Origin: an uncultured Prevotellaceae bacterium
GTDB taxonomy: Bacteria > Bacteroidota > Bacteroidia > Bacteroidales > Bacteroidaceae
Assembly: GCA_947307015.1 (NCBI GenBank)
Contig: CAMZHV010000009.1
Coordinates: 1 to 64,000, forward strand
Reading direction: 5' to 3'
Length of the DNA stretch: 64,000 nt
Shown here: positions 15,798 through 24,746 of the stretch, piece by piece
Layout of the letters: each line of letters opens with the position of its first letter
How positions within the stretch are numbered: the first letter of the stretch is position 1
The notes under the pieces: model-generated
What the model was told of the DNA's origin: nothing
The model's database searches: none
What the model saw: only the letters and a program-made list of their open reading frames with translations
Translations under genes and position numbers: made by a program

Positions 15798-17882
15798 ATG
15801 CGTAAACTAACTTTCTTTATCTGTTCTTTGTTCGTTGCGATGACCACCGCCGTCGCTCAGAACCCCTACCTGCCGCTGTGGGAACATCTGCCCGACGGCG
15901 AGCCGCGCGTGTTCGAAGACCCAGACAATCCAGGCAAGTTTCGCGCCTATATCATCGGCTCGCACGACGTGACCTACACGGCCTACTGCGGCCCAGATAT
16001 TCGTATGTGGTCGGCTCCCATCGAGGATTTGACGCAGTGGCGTGACGAAGGTTCCATCTTCTCTTACTTTGTCGACGGGCAGTGGGATACGATGTTTGCC
16101 CCTGACCTCGTGGAGATTAAGGACAAAAAGACGGGCAAGAAGACCTATTGGCTCTATCCCCACTCGCGTGGATGGCGCCGCGTAGCCATGGTCTGCAAGA
16201 GCGACCGCCCCAACGGTCCCTTCACACCAGTCAACCTCACGCCCGACGGTCGCGCCTGCGTCGATGGCTCGCTCATCGACTTCGACCCCAGCGTTTTCGT
16301 GGAAACAATAACAGACAAAAAAGACCCTGACTTCGAACGCGGCTTCCGTGCCTACGTCTTCTACGGCTTCCAGCACTCCACGGCTTGCGAGCTTGACCCC
16401 AACACAATGTATTCGAAGCGCCCCGGCACAGAGCTCATCGACCCGTTCATCCCCGCCAGCAGCGCCGACGGACGTCTCCTTGACAAAGAAGGTAGCGTAT
16501 ACAAAGCGCTCTACCAAGGACAGAATCCGCTGGATTTCAACTTCTTCGAAGCTTCGAGCATCCGTCAAGTAGGCAATAAATACGTCATGGTATTCTCTGG
16601 CTATAGTGGCAAGGAGTACGGTCTTGGCAACACGAACAGCGCGCTACGCTACGCCTACGGCGACTCGCCCCTCGGCCCCTGGCGTGCTGGCGGTGTGCTC
16701 GTCGACAGCCGCGGCGTAGTGCTCAACGAGGATGGCTCGAAGCTCATCACGTCCAATGCCGGACACAACACACATGGTTCACTGCAAGAAATTAACGGCC
16801 AGTGGTACATCTTCTACCACCGTCCGCCGCGCGGTTTTGGTAACGCCCGCCAAGCCATGGTGGCACCCGTGAAGATCGAATGGGACAAGAAGCCAGTAGC
16901 TAAGGGCGGCCAGGTGCGCATCACCGGCTATGACCCCTACACGAAGAATAACGAATGGACGGCCAAGGCTGCCGACAACAACGAATATCGCGGCGCAGAG
17001 GTCACCAGCGAGGGCTTCCAAATATTCGGCTTGCCACCTTATCAATATTATAGCGCGGGAATCGCTTGCCACATGACAGGCCCCGGCTCTAACGAATGGA
17101 TGCAGGACAACCACGATGTATGGTCTGATCACATGGATCTTGCCGGCATCAAGAATGGCGGCATCGTGGGCTTCAAATATTTCGGCTTTGGCGGCTTGGA
17201 GCAGACAACAAAAGGCGTGCCTGCCTTCGAGGGAACGAAGCAGGAGAATAATACTCATGTCAACCTCTACCTCACCCCCGGCGGCAAAGGTGCTTTCAAG
17301 ATCCACGTGATGCTCGACGGCCCTTACACCAACAGCACATGGAATGGTCGTGAGATAGCTGTCATTGATGTGGCCGCCGATGCTCCACGCGAGCCTATGA
17401 TCTGTGCTGTTCCTGCTCATAGCGTTGATGGCCTCACAGGCAAGCACGCCATCTACCTTGTCGTAGAAGGCCCCGAAGTCGAAGAGCCTCAGCAGCCGCA
17501 AGGACGTCCGCAGTGGGGACGTCGGCAGCAACCTCAACGTCCTCAGGGTCTCTTCGACCTACACGGCATTGGCTTCAGCAAGAACGGTTCGATGAAAGTG
17601 CCCATTGACCAATTGAAGGGTAAGAGTGCTGTCAACGTTGTTACTATCACCGTCGACGGACAACGCCTGAATATTCCCGCAACGCCCATCTACAGCACCA
17701 ATGCCAACGGCTACACGGAGTGCAACCACTATCAGGTCTATGGTCCTTTGAAGGCCAACTCCGCGTTGGAAGCCACCTCCGAATTACCTGGCGTGAAGTT
17801 CGATATCAGCCCCATCGCCGACGGCCGTGCCACCGTTCGCGCCACGTACAACGGCAAGACAAAAATCTTCTTGATTAACTAA
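15798..17882 (+). CDS. Secreted GH43-family glycoside hydrolase
   Basis: 694 residues from the ATG at 15798, which opens a signal peptide (MRKLTFFICSLFVAMTTAVAQ); the longer in-frame start at 15726 would bury it. The GH43 five-bladed propeller is recognisable: PRVFEDP (catalytic base region), TMFAPDLVE (pKa-modulating Asp) and FFEASSIRQVGNKYVMVFSG (general acid Glu). The family mostly removes alpha-L-arabinofuranosyl or beta-xylosyl residues. The C-terminal 250 residues hold a carbohydrate-binding-like beta-sandwich and a Pro/Gln/Arg-rich linker at about 585-605. The GH51 gene follows 32 bp downstream, pointing to arabinan or arabinoxylan side chains. The exact specificity is inference. Confidence 0.85.
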   Translation: MRKLTFFICSLFVAMTTAVAQNPYLPLWEHLPDGEPRVFEDPDNPGKFRAYIIGSHDVTYTAYCGPDIRMWSAPIEDLTQWRDEGSIFSYFVDGQWDTMFAPDLVEIKDKKTGKKTYWLYPHSRGWRRVAMVCKSDRPNGPFTPVNLTPDGRACVDGSLIDFDPSVFVETITDKKDPDFERGFRAYVFYGFQHSTACELDPNTMYSKRPGTELIDPFIPASSADGRLLDKEGSVYKALYQGQNPLDFNFFEASSIRQVGNKYVMVFSGYSGKEYGLGNTNSALRYAYGDSPLGPWRAGGVLVDSRGVVLNEDGSKLITSNAGHNTHGSLQEINGQWYIFYHRPPRGFGNARQAMVAPVKIEWDKKPVAKGGQVRITGYDPYTKNNEWTAKAADNNEYRGAEVTSEGFQIFGLPPYQYYSAGIACHMTGPGSNEWMQDNHDVWSDHMDLAGIKNGGIVGFKYFGFGGLEQTTKGVPAFEGTKQENNTHVNLYLTPGGKGAFKIHVMLDGPYTNSTWNGREIAVIDVAADAPREPMICAVPAHSVDGLTGKHAIYLVVEGPEVEEPQQPQGRPQWGRRQQPQRPQGLFDLHGIGFSKNGSMKVPIDQLKGKSAVNVVTITVDGQRLNIPATPIYSTNANGYTECNHYQVYGPLKANSALEATSELPGVKFDISPIADGRATVRATYNGKTKIFLIN

Positions 17883-17914
17883 TCTCTCACTTTTCATTAT
17901 ATCATTTTTCATTC

Positions 17915-19945
17915 ATGAAACGTTTATCCCTTTTAACTCTTCTTGTGGCTGCTTCCGTGTGTCTCTTCGCACAGAAAGCCATGAAGGCTCCTGCTGGCGG
18001 CAAGGCCATCAGCGACGAATTACTCGGAATCTTCTTCGAAGACATCAGCAGCTCTGCCGACGGCGGCTTGTATGCCGAACTCATACAGAACGGTTCCTTC
18101 GAATACAGCCCCTCAGAACGTGACGGCTGGGGTCCAGGAACAGCTTGGAAAGCCATCCGTCCGGGCCACTCCCTCGGTCGTCTCGAACCACGCATGGACA
18201 ACTCAATCCACGCAAACAACCCGACATATATGCGCCTGCTAACAGAACGCGTCGGTCACTACTATGACTTCGATGGCTGGACAGGTTTTGGCCTCGAAAA
18301 CAGCGGCTTCGACGGTATCAGCGTGCAGGGCGGTGCAAAATATGACTTCTCGGCCTTCTTCCGCGAGCCCCTCGCCCCATCCGGCAAGACGGAGGTGCGC
18401 GTGGCACTTGTCGAGCCGCAAGGTTTTGGCAAAGCACCCAAGCTTCTCGCTGACGCCACGCTGAACATCAGCTCTGCCGAATGGAAGAAATACGAAACCG
18501 TGCTCACGCCTTCCGAGACAGCCACGAATGCTTCACTCCAGATCCTCGTGCTAACAAAGGGTGTCCTGGACATCGATTTTGTCTCGCTGATGCCCCAAGA
18601 CACTTACAAGGGTCACGGTCTCCGCAAGGATTTGGCACAGGCACTGGCTGACCTGCAACCTAAGTTCATGCGCTTCCCAGGCGGCTGCGTTGTCCATGGC
18701 GGCGGCGACGGATTCTGGGACACCTACCGTTGGAAAACCACCATCGGCCCCAAGGAGCAGCGCCGCGGACTGAAGAACACGTGGGGCTACCACCAGAGCA
18801 TGGGACTCGGCTACTATGAGTACTTCCAGTTCTGCGAAGACCTCGGCATGGAGCCGCTGCCCATCCTTCCCTGCGGCGTCAGTTGTCAGGGTGCCAACGG
18901 CGGCTGGGGCATGAAAGGGCAGGCTCAGGACGTCGTGCCAATGAACGAAATGGACGAGTGGGTCAGCGAGGCCATGGACCTCATCGAATGGGCCAACGGC
19001 GACCCCGCCACGAACCCCTGGGCACGTCTGCGTGCCGAAGCTGGTCATCCCAAGCCCTTCAACCTCAAGTACCTCGGCCTCGGCAACGAGGAGAAAATTT
19101 CACCCGAGTTTGAGGAGCGCTTCAAGTACATCTATGAAAAAGTGACGGCCGCACATCCCGAGATCGTCATAGTTGGTACCGCTGGCCCCGGCTCACATGC
19201 TGGCAACCCGGACTTCGACAACGGCTGGCGCTTAGCCGTGGAGACAGGTATGCCCATCATGGACGAGCATTATTATGAACCCCGCGAATATTTCCTCAGC
19301 AGCCGACAGTACGACAACTATCCTCGCGACCGAAAGACGAAGGTTTATCTCGGCGAATATGCCGCCAAGGACAAGAAACTCATCGATGCCTTGGCTGAAG
19401 GCCTCTACCTTCTGCACGTGGAGCGCAATGGTGATGTGGTCAGCATGACCTCTTACGCGCCCCTCTTCGCTAAGAAGACCAACACCAACTGGAATCCTGA
19501 TCTCATCTACTTCGACAACGAACGCCCCTATCTCACATGCAGCTACTATGTGCAACAGATGTTCGGGCAGAGTGCTGGTCAGTACTACTACGGCGACTGT
19601 GTGACCATTGCTAATCAAGATGTTGCACCACGATGGAAGGGTCTTCCACAGGGAGAGGAGAGCGGATACCTTCAGGGACAGTCCGTCGTACTCAACACGA
19701 AGACACGCCACCTCTATGTGAAGATTTGCAACGCCAGCGACAAAGCCAAGAAGGCTGATATCAACCTCAGCCGCTTCCCGCTCAAGAAGACGGCCGTGAA
19801 GACCGTACTCACAGGCGCTGCCGAAGACGAAAACAACTACGAGGCACAGCCCATCGTGCCGCAGTCGGAAACCATCAAAGCGCAGAAGCGCTTCACCATG
19901 GACATAGCACCCTACAGCTTTATCATGTTGGACTACGCACTCTGA
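17915..19945 (+). CDS. Secreted GH51 alpha-L-arabinofuranosidase
   Basis: 676 residues with a signal peptide ending near LFAQ. The order is a small N-terminal sandwich (GIFFEDISSSADGGLYAELIQNGSFE), a CBM4-like insert and a TIM barrel. The acid/base E392 lies in LGLGNEE and the nucleophile E481 in KVYLGEYAA, both canonical. GH51 enzymes release terminal arabinofuranose from arabinan and arabinoxylan. The gene probably shares a transcript with GH43 upstream. The short spacer contains TCATT-rich near-8-bp repeats. A long palindrome after the stop acts as terminator. Confidence 0.93.
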   Translation: MKRLSLLTLLVAASVCLFAQKAMKAPAGGKAISDELLGIFFEDISSSADGGLYAELIQNGSFEYSPSERDGWGPGTAWKAIRPGHSLGRLEPRMDNSIHANNPTYMRLLTERVGHYYDFDGWTGFGLENSGFDGISVQGGAKYDFSAFFREPLAPSGKTEVRVALVEPQGFGKAPKLLADATLNISSAEWKKYETVLTPSETATNASLQILVLTKGVLDIDFVSLMPQDTYKGHGLRKDLAQALADLQPKFMRFPGGCVVHGGGDGFWDTYRWKTTIGPKEQRRGLKNTWGYHQSMGLGYYEYFQFCEDLGMEPLPILPCGVSCQGANGGWGMKGQAQDVVPMNEMDEWVSEAMDLIEWANGDPATNPWARLRAEAGHPKPFNLKYLGLGNEEKISPEFEERFKYIYEKVTAAHPEIVIVGTAGPGSHAGNPDFDNGWRLAVETGMPIMDEHYYEPREYFLSSRQYDNYPRDRKTKVYLGEYAAKDKKLIDALAEGLYLLHVERNGDVVSMTSYAPLFAKKTNTNWNPDLIYFDNERPYLTCSYYVQQMFGQSAGQYYYGDCVTIANQDVAPRWKGLPQGEESGYLQGQSVVLNTKTRHLYVKICNASDKAKKADINLSRFPLKKTAVKTVLTGAAEDENNYEAQPIVPQSETIKAQKRFTMDIAPYSFIMLDYAL

Positions 19946-19956
19946 TTGTTGAATAT

Positions 19957-20004
19957 AACGAATGACGCGGATTAAACAGATTCGTTTAATCCGCGTCATT
20001 CGTT
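19957..20004. terminator. Long perfect palindrome, bidirectional terminator
   Basis: Arms of 21 nt (19957-19977 and 19984-20004) pair perfectly around a 6-nt loop. It lies between the converging GH51 and glycosyltransferase genes. The arm sequence (GACGCGGATTAAAC core) resembles dispersed palindromes I associate with Bacteroidota genomes, so it may be a mobile repeat used as a terminator. The flanking U-tract is poor. Confidence 0.65.
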
Positions 20005-20019
20005 GTATCAATAGCGACG

Positions 20020-21039
20020 TTAAAGCGCGCTATACGTTTTCTTTCCTTTAAAATAATAGCTCAACAGTATGCTTCCATCGAACATTTCCGGAATAGGATC
20101 GATGACGGTAGCATTCATATTCGCAGCGCGGTCGGCAACGAAATCAGCCTTCATGCGGCGGAAGGCACGGCGACCCTGCCACACGGCGAGGGAGGTGCGG
20201 CCTTGGCCCCTTAGGAGGAAAACGAAAGAAGCCAGTGCATCGAGCCAGAAGCGCAGAAACAGCACATAGCGTAGGCGGCGCTCAGGCAAGTTCTTGTACA
20301 GCAAAAGCAGATTGTTACGGAAATTGAGGAACGTCTTGCGCGGATTCTCCTTGGGCAATGTGCCGCCACCAACATGATAGACTACAGATTGCGGCACACA
20401 AACGATACGATAGCCGCGAGCCCGCAGACGCCAACAGATATCTATCTCCTCCTGATGCGCGAAGAAGCGACCGTCCAAACCTCCAACTTCCCAATAGACC
20501 TTGGCACGAATCAGCAGCGCAGCTCCCGTAGCCCAAAAGACATCTGCAACAGTGTCATATTGTCCACGATCCGCTTCAACAGTATTGAAGATGCGACCAC
20601 GACAGTAAGGATACCCGAGAGCATCAAGATAGCCACCCGCAGCTCCAGCGTACTCAAAATGCGTCGGAGTGTGCTCAGCGCGGAGCTTAGGCTGACAGAC
20701 CGCTACGTTAGGATGAGCATCCATGAAATCCATGAGTGGCTGCAGCCAGCCCTCGGGCGTCTCCACGTCGGAATTGAGCAGGAGATAGTAGTCATAACCC
20801 TCTCCTACCCGCTTGAATGCCTGATTGTAACCCTCGGCAAAGCCATAGTTACGATCAAGGTTGATGACGTCAACAGCAGGGAACTCGGAGGCGAGAACAG
20901 TCAATGATTCATCAGTGGAGCAGTTGTCTGCAACGATGACCGTGGCCAACTCAGCGGGCGTATGGCTCAAAACTGAGGGCAAAAAGCGACGAATCATTGA
21001 CGCGCCGTTCCAAGTGAGGATGACAATGGCTGTTTTCAT
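20020..21039 (-). CDS. Family 2 glycosyltransferase
   Basis: 339 residues. The GT-A fold start is KTAIVILTWNGASMIRRFLPS, the nucleotide-sugar and metal site is LLNSDVE (DxD-like), and the acceptor region is VFWATGAALLIRAKVYWEVGGLDGRFFAHQEEIDICWRLRARGY, as in rhamnosyltransferase-like GT2 enzymes. It probably adds sugars to a cell-surface polysaccharide or glycolipid; the substrate is unknown. A hydrophobic helix at about 262-278 may associate it with the membrane. It overlaps mtaB upstream by 4 bp, so the two are cotranscribed. Confidence 0.85.
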   Translation of the reverse strand: MKTAIVILTWNGASMIRRFLPSVLSHTPAELATVIVADNCSTDESLTVLASEFPAVDVINLDRNYGFAEGYNQAFKRVGEGYDYYLLLNSDVETPEGWLQPLMDFMDAHPNVAVCQPKLRAEHTPTHFEYAGAAGGYLDALGYPYCRGRIFNTVEADRGQYDTVADVFWATGAALLIRAKVYWEVGGLDGRFFAHQEEIDICWRLRARGYRIVCVPQSVVYHVGGGTLPKENPRKTFLNFRNNLLLLYKNLPERRLRYVLFLRFWLDALASFVFLLRGQGRTSLAVWQGRRAFRRMKADFVADRAANMNATVIDPIPEMFDGSILLSYYFKGKKTYSAL

Positions 21040-22343
21040 TCGGCTATGAGTGCATTCTTTTTTTCATTCCACCCCGTGAGACGCAGGGGCAAGATTGTGT
21101 TATCGCTACCCGTGCCACGATATTCAACCTTGATATAATTATCTGTAAAACCGTTGTAGAGGTCTTTCGCACGGGAATGTTCAAGCAGGACGGGACGTGT
21201 CGTCCCAATAAACTGCTCGTAGAAAGCGTAGAGTTTGCGGTCGCTGATGGCCAGGAGTCGCTGACTACGCTCATGTTTCTCCTCAGGGCGCACGATGTGT
21301 GGGATACGAAGGGCGGCTGTGCCAGGGCGCTCACTATAGCTGAAGACGTGGAGCTGCGAAACAGGAAGCGACTCAATGAAGCGCTCAGCCTCGTCATACA
21401 GCTCAGCGGTCTCACCACGCGTGCCCACAATAACATCAACGCCTATGAAAGCATCGGGCATATACGCGCGCACGCGTGATACCTTATTATAAAATAGCGC
21501 CGTGTCGTAACGACGGTGCATCAGCCGCAATACCTCATCCGAGCCAGACTGCAAAGGGATGTGGAAATGGGGCATGAACGCACGGCTTTGAGCGCAAAAC
21601 GCAATGACCTCGTCCGTGAGCAAGTTCGGTTCAATACTGGATATGCGGTAACGCTCAATACCATCCACCTCGTCCAGCGCGCGTAGCAGATCAAGGAAGC
21701 TTTCACCCGTCGTGCGCCCGAAGTCACCTATATTCACACCCGTGAGGACAATCTCTCGTCCACCCTCAGCTGCCGCCTGCTTGGCCTGAGCCACCAACGA
21801 AGCTATCGAGCCGTTGCGGCTGCGTCCACGGGCAAAGGGAATGGTGCAGTAGGTGCAGAAATAGTTGCAGCCGTCCTGCACTTTAAGGAAATAACGTGTA
21901 CGATCGCCGCAGGAACAGGAAGGGACGAAAACAGAAGACTCTCCCCCTGCCAGCTGGACGGGTTCTGGGGGAGAACCTGCTGCTGCTTCACTTATCTTTT
22001 CAACAATAACGCCCTTCTCGTTCTGTGAAAGCACAAGGCTCACACCCGGAATGGCGGCAACCTCTTCGGGCTTGAGCTGGGCATAACAACCAGTGACAAC
22101 AAGACAGGCTCCGGGATGCTGGCGAACAAGTTTGTGTATTGCCTGTCGGCATTTGTGGTCGGCAACTTCGGTCACGCTGCATGTATTGATGACGCAAATA
22201 TCAGCGACCTCACCAGTCCTGGCTTTGCGCACACCAGCTTCAGCCAACTGACGGGCAATCGTTGACGTCTCGGCGAAGTTAAGTTTGCAGCCCAACGTGA
22301 AGTAGACTGCACATTTTCCCTGGAGGCTGGAAGGGGTGTTCAT
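21036..22343 (-). CDS. mtaB: tRNA (N6-threonylcarbamoyladenosine(37)-C2)-methylthiotransferase
   Basis: 435 residues, radical-SAM methylthiotransferase. The N-terminal UPF0004 domain carries cluster cysteines C19 (TLGCKLNFAE), C55 (NTCSVT) and C86 (TGCYAQL). The radical SAM motif CNYFCTYC (C159, C163, C166) follows, then a C-terminal TRAM-like region. The TLGCKLN start and overall layout match MtaB/YqeV rather than MiaB or RimO. It converts t6A37 to ms2t6A in tRNA. Residues about 122-136 (a loop before the SAM domain) are encoded by a diverged palindromic element. I chose the ATG at 22343; an in-frame GTG at 22349 also exists. Confidence 0.93.
   Translation of the reverse strand: MNTPSSLQGKCAVYFTLGCKLNFAETSTIARQLAEAGVRKARTGEVADICVINTCSVTEVADHKCRQAIHKLVRQHPGACLVVTGCYAQLKPEEVAAIPGVSLVLSQNEKGVIVEKISEAAAGSPPEPVQLAGGESSVFVPSCSCGDRTRYFLKVQDGCNYFCTYCTIPFARGRSRNGSIASLVAQAKQAAAEGGREIVLTGVNIGDFGRTTGESFLDLLRALDEVDGIERYRISSIEPNLLTDEVIAFCAQSRAFMPHFHIPLQSGSDEVLRLMHRRYDTALFYNKVSRVRAYMPDAFIGVDVIVGTRGETAELYDEAERFIESLPVSQLHVFSYSERPGTAALRIPHIVRPEEKHERSQRLLAISDRKLYAFYEQFIGTTRPVLLEHSRAKDLYNGFTDNYIKVEYRGTGSDNTILPLRLTGWNEKKNALIAE
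21941..21973. repeat. Diverged palindromic element within mtaB
   Basis: CTCCCCC (21941-21947) and GGGGGAG (21967-21973) form an inverted repeat around 19 nt. The left flank GACTCTCCCCC equals the tail of the type-1 arms at 3744 and 37129. It lies in frame in a variable loop. Confidence 0.45.
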
Positions 22344-22369
22344 TTGCACTTATTTTTGCATTTCGGGTG

Positions 22370-22377
22370 CAAAGTTA
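22370..22377 (-). promoter_or_regulatory. -7 box of mtaB
   Basis: Reverse-strand TAACTTTG, giving a leader of about 20 nt to the ATG at 22343. Confidence 0.55.
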
Positions 22378-22528
22378 GTGCTTTTCTGCGGAAAAGGTGC
22401 AAAAGTGGTGTTTTTTAACATTTCAACATACGATTGATTATGAGCATATTGACTCTTTTCCCTAAAAAAAGTTGAAAAAAACATGAAAAAAAGTTGGAAA
22501 AAAAGAACGCCATATTAAAAAAAGTCCG

Positions 22529-22536
22529 TACCTTTG
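22529..22536 (+). promoter_or_regulatory. -7 box of the small lipoprotein gene
   Basis: TACCTTTG about 55 bp before the ATG at 22591, preceded by an A-rich tract with phased AAAA runs (22465-22525). No exact -33 TTTG at 20 bp. Confidence 0.6.
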
Positions 22537-22590
22537 CACCGTTTTAAAAAGCATTTGATTGTTTTACAGAATTAAAAAGCAAAAAAGAAA

Positions 22591-22800
22591 ATGAAAAAGG
22601 TTGCATTTATGTTCGTAGCCGCTATGGCTATCTCTTTCGCCGCTTGCACTGGTCAGACCAAGACTACTGAAGAGGCTTGTGACTCCGCCGCTTGCTGCGA
22701 AGAAACAGTTGTAGAAGAAGTTGTTGACACTCTCGCTGAGGTTGTTGACAGCGCTGCTGCTGTTGTCGAAGAGGTTGCTGCTGAAGTTGTTGCTGAGTAA
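22591..22800 (+). CDS. Small acidic Cys-rich lipoprotein of unknown function
   Basis: 69 residues. The signal peptide ends in a lipobox, SFAAC, with lipidated C19 expected. The mature part is about 50 residues, with three more cysteines (C30, C35, C36) and then a low-complexity acidic stretch of Val/Glu/Ala (VVEEVVDTLAEVV...) that could form a negatively charged amphipathic helix. I do not recognise a named family. It has its own promoter and a strong terminator, so it is a monocistronic small gene, which argues that it is real and possibly well expressed. The position of the Cys cluster suggests metal or disulfide chemistry, but nothing proves it. Confidence 0.75.
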   Translation: MKKVAFMFVAAMAISFAACTGQTKTTEEACDSAACCEETVVEEVVDTLAEVVDSAAAVVEEVAAEVVAE

Positions 22801-22843
22801 TTAGCATCACGTTCGCACAGCGAACATCAACAGGAAACACCGA

Positions 22844-22877
22844 GAGGATGTGTCGAGATTGACACATCCTCTTTTTG
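22844..22877 (+). terminator. Intrinsic terminator of the small lipoprotein gene
   Basis: An 11-bp perfect stem (GAGGATGTGTC at 22844-22854 with GACACATCCTC at 22861-22871), 6-nt loop, then TTTTTG. Confidence 0.88.
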
Positions 22878-22946
22878 TATCCATATTGACGAAGGTTCTT
22901 GAAGGATCAAGCATTGCAAGCGAATGTATCGATTATGGAGAAAGAA

Positions 22947-22976
22947 GAGGCCGCGACTCGAATGAGCCACGGCCTC
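22947..22976 (-). terminator. Terminator of the rpsF-rpsR-rplI operon
   Basis: A 7-bp G/C stem (GAGGCCG / CGGCCTC) with an inner CTC/GAG pairing. On the reverse strand it is followed by TTCTTTCTCC. Confidence 0.65.
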
Positions 22977-23013
22977 CAGGGATTTATAAAGTTGTGTATT
23001 ACAGAACTTTCAT

Positions 23014-23580
23014 TTATGCTTCAGCGGGAGCATCAAGTGCATCGAGAACTTCCTGCTCGTCGGCGAGTTCCTCGGCAGCAGCCTGAGCCTCGGGATCTAC
23101 AGCGGGAACCTCAGCAGCAGGAGCAACCTCCTCAACGGGAGCGTCGGAAACGACGGTGACGGGGATGACAACGCTGACTTCCTTGTGCAGACGGACGGTG
23201 GCAGAATGCTCGCCGACAGTCTTCACGTCCTTGATGGTGATGAGCTTACGATCAATGTCAAAGCCGAGCTTACTGAGCTCGTCGGCGATCATCACGCTGT
23301 TGACACTACCGTAGATTGTGCCCTGAGCGCTCACCTTAGCAGCAATGGTCAGCGCCACACCTGCAAGACGATCAGCAACGGACTGTGCATCGTTCTTGAT
23401 CTTCTCGAGCTTCTTGGCCTTCTGCTTCAGCTCTTCAGCGAGCATCTTCTTGGCGCTCTCAGAAGCGATGACACCCTTGCCAGTAGGAATAAGATAATTG
23501 CGGCCGTAGCCAGGCTTCACGTTTACGATGTCGTGCTTGTAACCCAAGCCAATTACATCTTCTTTCAGAATGATTTCCAT
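23014..23580 (-). CDS. rplI: 50S ribosomal protein L9
   Basis: 188 residues. The N-terminal domain MEIILKEDVIGLGYKHDIVNVKPGYGRNYLIPTGKG is canonical and the long central helix (about 40-75) is rich in Lys/Glu. A C-terminal extension of about 40 acidic and Ala-rich residues (after about 148) goes beyond the usual length, as in other Bacteroidota. It binds 23S rRNA near the L1 stalk base and affects reading-frame maintenance. It is the last gene of the S6-S18-L9 operon. Confidence 0.97.
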   Translation of the reverse strand: MEIILKEDVIGLGYKHDIVNVKPGYGRNYLIPTGKGVIASESAKKMLAEELKQKAKKLEKIKNDAQSVADRLAGVALTIAAKVSAQGTIYGSVNSVMIADELSKLGFDIDRKLITIKDVKTVGEHSATVRLHKEVSVVIPVTVVSDAPVEEVAPAAEVPAVDPEAQAAAEELADEQEVLDALDAPAEA

Positions 23581-23601
23581 AGTGCTTATTCCTTCTTTAA
23601 A

Positions 23602-23865
23602 TTATTTCATCAAGTCAGTTACGAAAGGCAGCAGGGCGAGGTGACGAGCACGCTTCACGGCCTGAGCCACACGGCGCTGATACTTCAGTGATGTGCCGGT
23701 GATACGACGGGGCAGTATCTTGCCCTGCTCGTTGAGGAACTTCTTGAGGAATTCAGGATCCTTGTAGTCAATGTACTTAATGCCACTCTTCTTGAAACGG
23801 CAATACTTCTTCTTCTTGACGTCAACGGTGGGCGGGGTCAAATAACGGATTTCAGTCTGTGCCAT
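23602..23865 (-). CDS. rpsR: 30S ribosomal protein S18
   Basis: 87 residues of normal length. The core [51 protein letters not shown] is the conserved S18 fold, which pairs with S6 on the small-subunit platform. It follows rpsF by 3 bp and precedes rplI by 21 bp. Confidence 0.97.
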   Translation of the reverse strand: MAQTEIRYLTPPTVDVKKKKYCRFKKSGIKYIDYKDPEFLKKFLNEQGKILPRRITGTSLKYQRRVAQAVKRARHLALLPFVTDLMK

Positions 23866-23868
23866 TGT

Positions 23869-24216
23869 TTAGTCCTCCTTGTTTGCGTTAGCTTTCTTGT
23901 TTCTTCTCTTCTCTGCATACTCTGCAGCGTACTTCTCGTTCTTGACGGTGAGATAACGGAGCACTCTTTCGTCACGGCGATAGTTGACCTCGAGTTTACT
24001 GATAAGTGTGGGATCGGCCTTGAATTCCACCATTACATAGAAGCCCGTGGACTTCTTGTCAATGGGATAAGCCAGCTTCTTCAAGCCCCACAGTTCTTCG
24101 TTCAAGATCTCTGCACCGCCATCGGTGAGAACCTTCTTGAACTTTTCGACCGCTTCCTTCATCTGATCGTCAGACAAAACGGGAGTTAAAATGAAAACGG
24201 TTTCGTACTGATTCAT
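23869..24216 (-). CDS. rpsF: 30S ribosomal protein S6
   Basis: 115 residues. [30 protein letters not shown] and the [25 protein letters not shown] strand match S6. The Lys-rich C-terminal tail is normal. First gene of the operon with its own -7 box upstream; S6 binds S18 before assembly onto 16S rRNA. Confidence 0.97.
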   Translation of the reverse strand: MNQYETVFILTPVLSDDQMKEAVEKFKKVLTDGGAEILNEELWGLKKLAYPIDKKSTGFYVMVEFKADPTLISKLEVNYRRDERVLRYLTVKNEKYAAEYAEKRRNKKANANKED

Positions 24217-24262
24217 AATAGCTTAAGTGATTAATTAGGGTTATTTTTTGCAAAATGCTCGG

Positions 24263-24270
24263 CAAAGGTA
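24263..24270 (-). promoter_or_regulatory. Promoter of the rpsF operon
   Basis: Reverse-strand TACCTTTG, with a leader of about 40 nt. ATTG at about 24289-24292 sits roughly where -33 is expected. Confidence 0.6.
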
Positions 24271-24453
24271 CTGCTTTTTTCTGATTTAACAATGCTTTTA
24301 GGGTGATTTTCTTGCAATAAATGTAAAAAAGAGGTGTAAAACATCACTTTTTTGCCAAATTGTTTCCGCGAATCAGGATTTTTTACTTATTTTGTGCTGT
24401 CAATATGATGTTTTAGCACTTCAGAACGTAAATTCAATAACAAAATAAGCAAT

Positions 24454-24630
24454 ATGAAACTCTATTCAGGCATTATCACCGCCATCGTCGGCGCTGTCAT
24501 TCTCATCCTCAGTTACCTCTTCGGAGGCGTAGACTACAACTGGATTCAGTTCCTGGCCGCACTGATCATCGTCGCCGGCATCGGGATTCACATCTATGTG
24601 AACTACAAGAAACCGCAATACAATGCGTAA
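24454..24630 (+). CDS. Small two-helix membrane protein, conserved in Bacteroidota by resemblance
   Basis: 58 residues, MKLYSGIITAIVGAVILILS... ending YVNYKKPQYNA. Two hydrophobic segments (about 5-22 and 29-48) are joined by a short loop containing GGVDYNW, and a basic C-terminus would stay in the cytoplasm. I recognise similar tiny hypothetical proteins in Bacteroidota but know no function. The immediate perfect terminator supports a separate gene. The codon choice (GCC, ATC rich) is that of the neighbouring genes. Confidence 0.75.
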   Translation: MKLYSGIITAIVGAVILILSYLFGGVDYNWIQFLAALIIVAGIGIHIYVNYKKPQYNA

Positions 24631-24642
24631 GCTTAAAGGCTA

Positions 24643-24675
24643 ACAGAAAGGGGGCTCATTCAGCCCCCTTTCTGT
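24643..24675. terminator. Strong hairpin terminator
   Basis: A 14-bp perfect stem (ACAGAAAGGGGGCT / AGCCCCCTTTCTGT) with a 5-nt loop, then TTGTCC. It can serve the small membrane protein gene (+) and the convergent response regulator (-). Confidence 0.82.
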
Positions 24676-24746
24676 TTGTCCTTCCGCTGATGACCAGTTA
24701 CTGTACGTCTGCGAAAGAATTGTAATCGTACAGTTAAGCACTCCTT

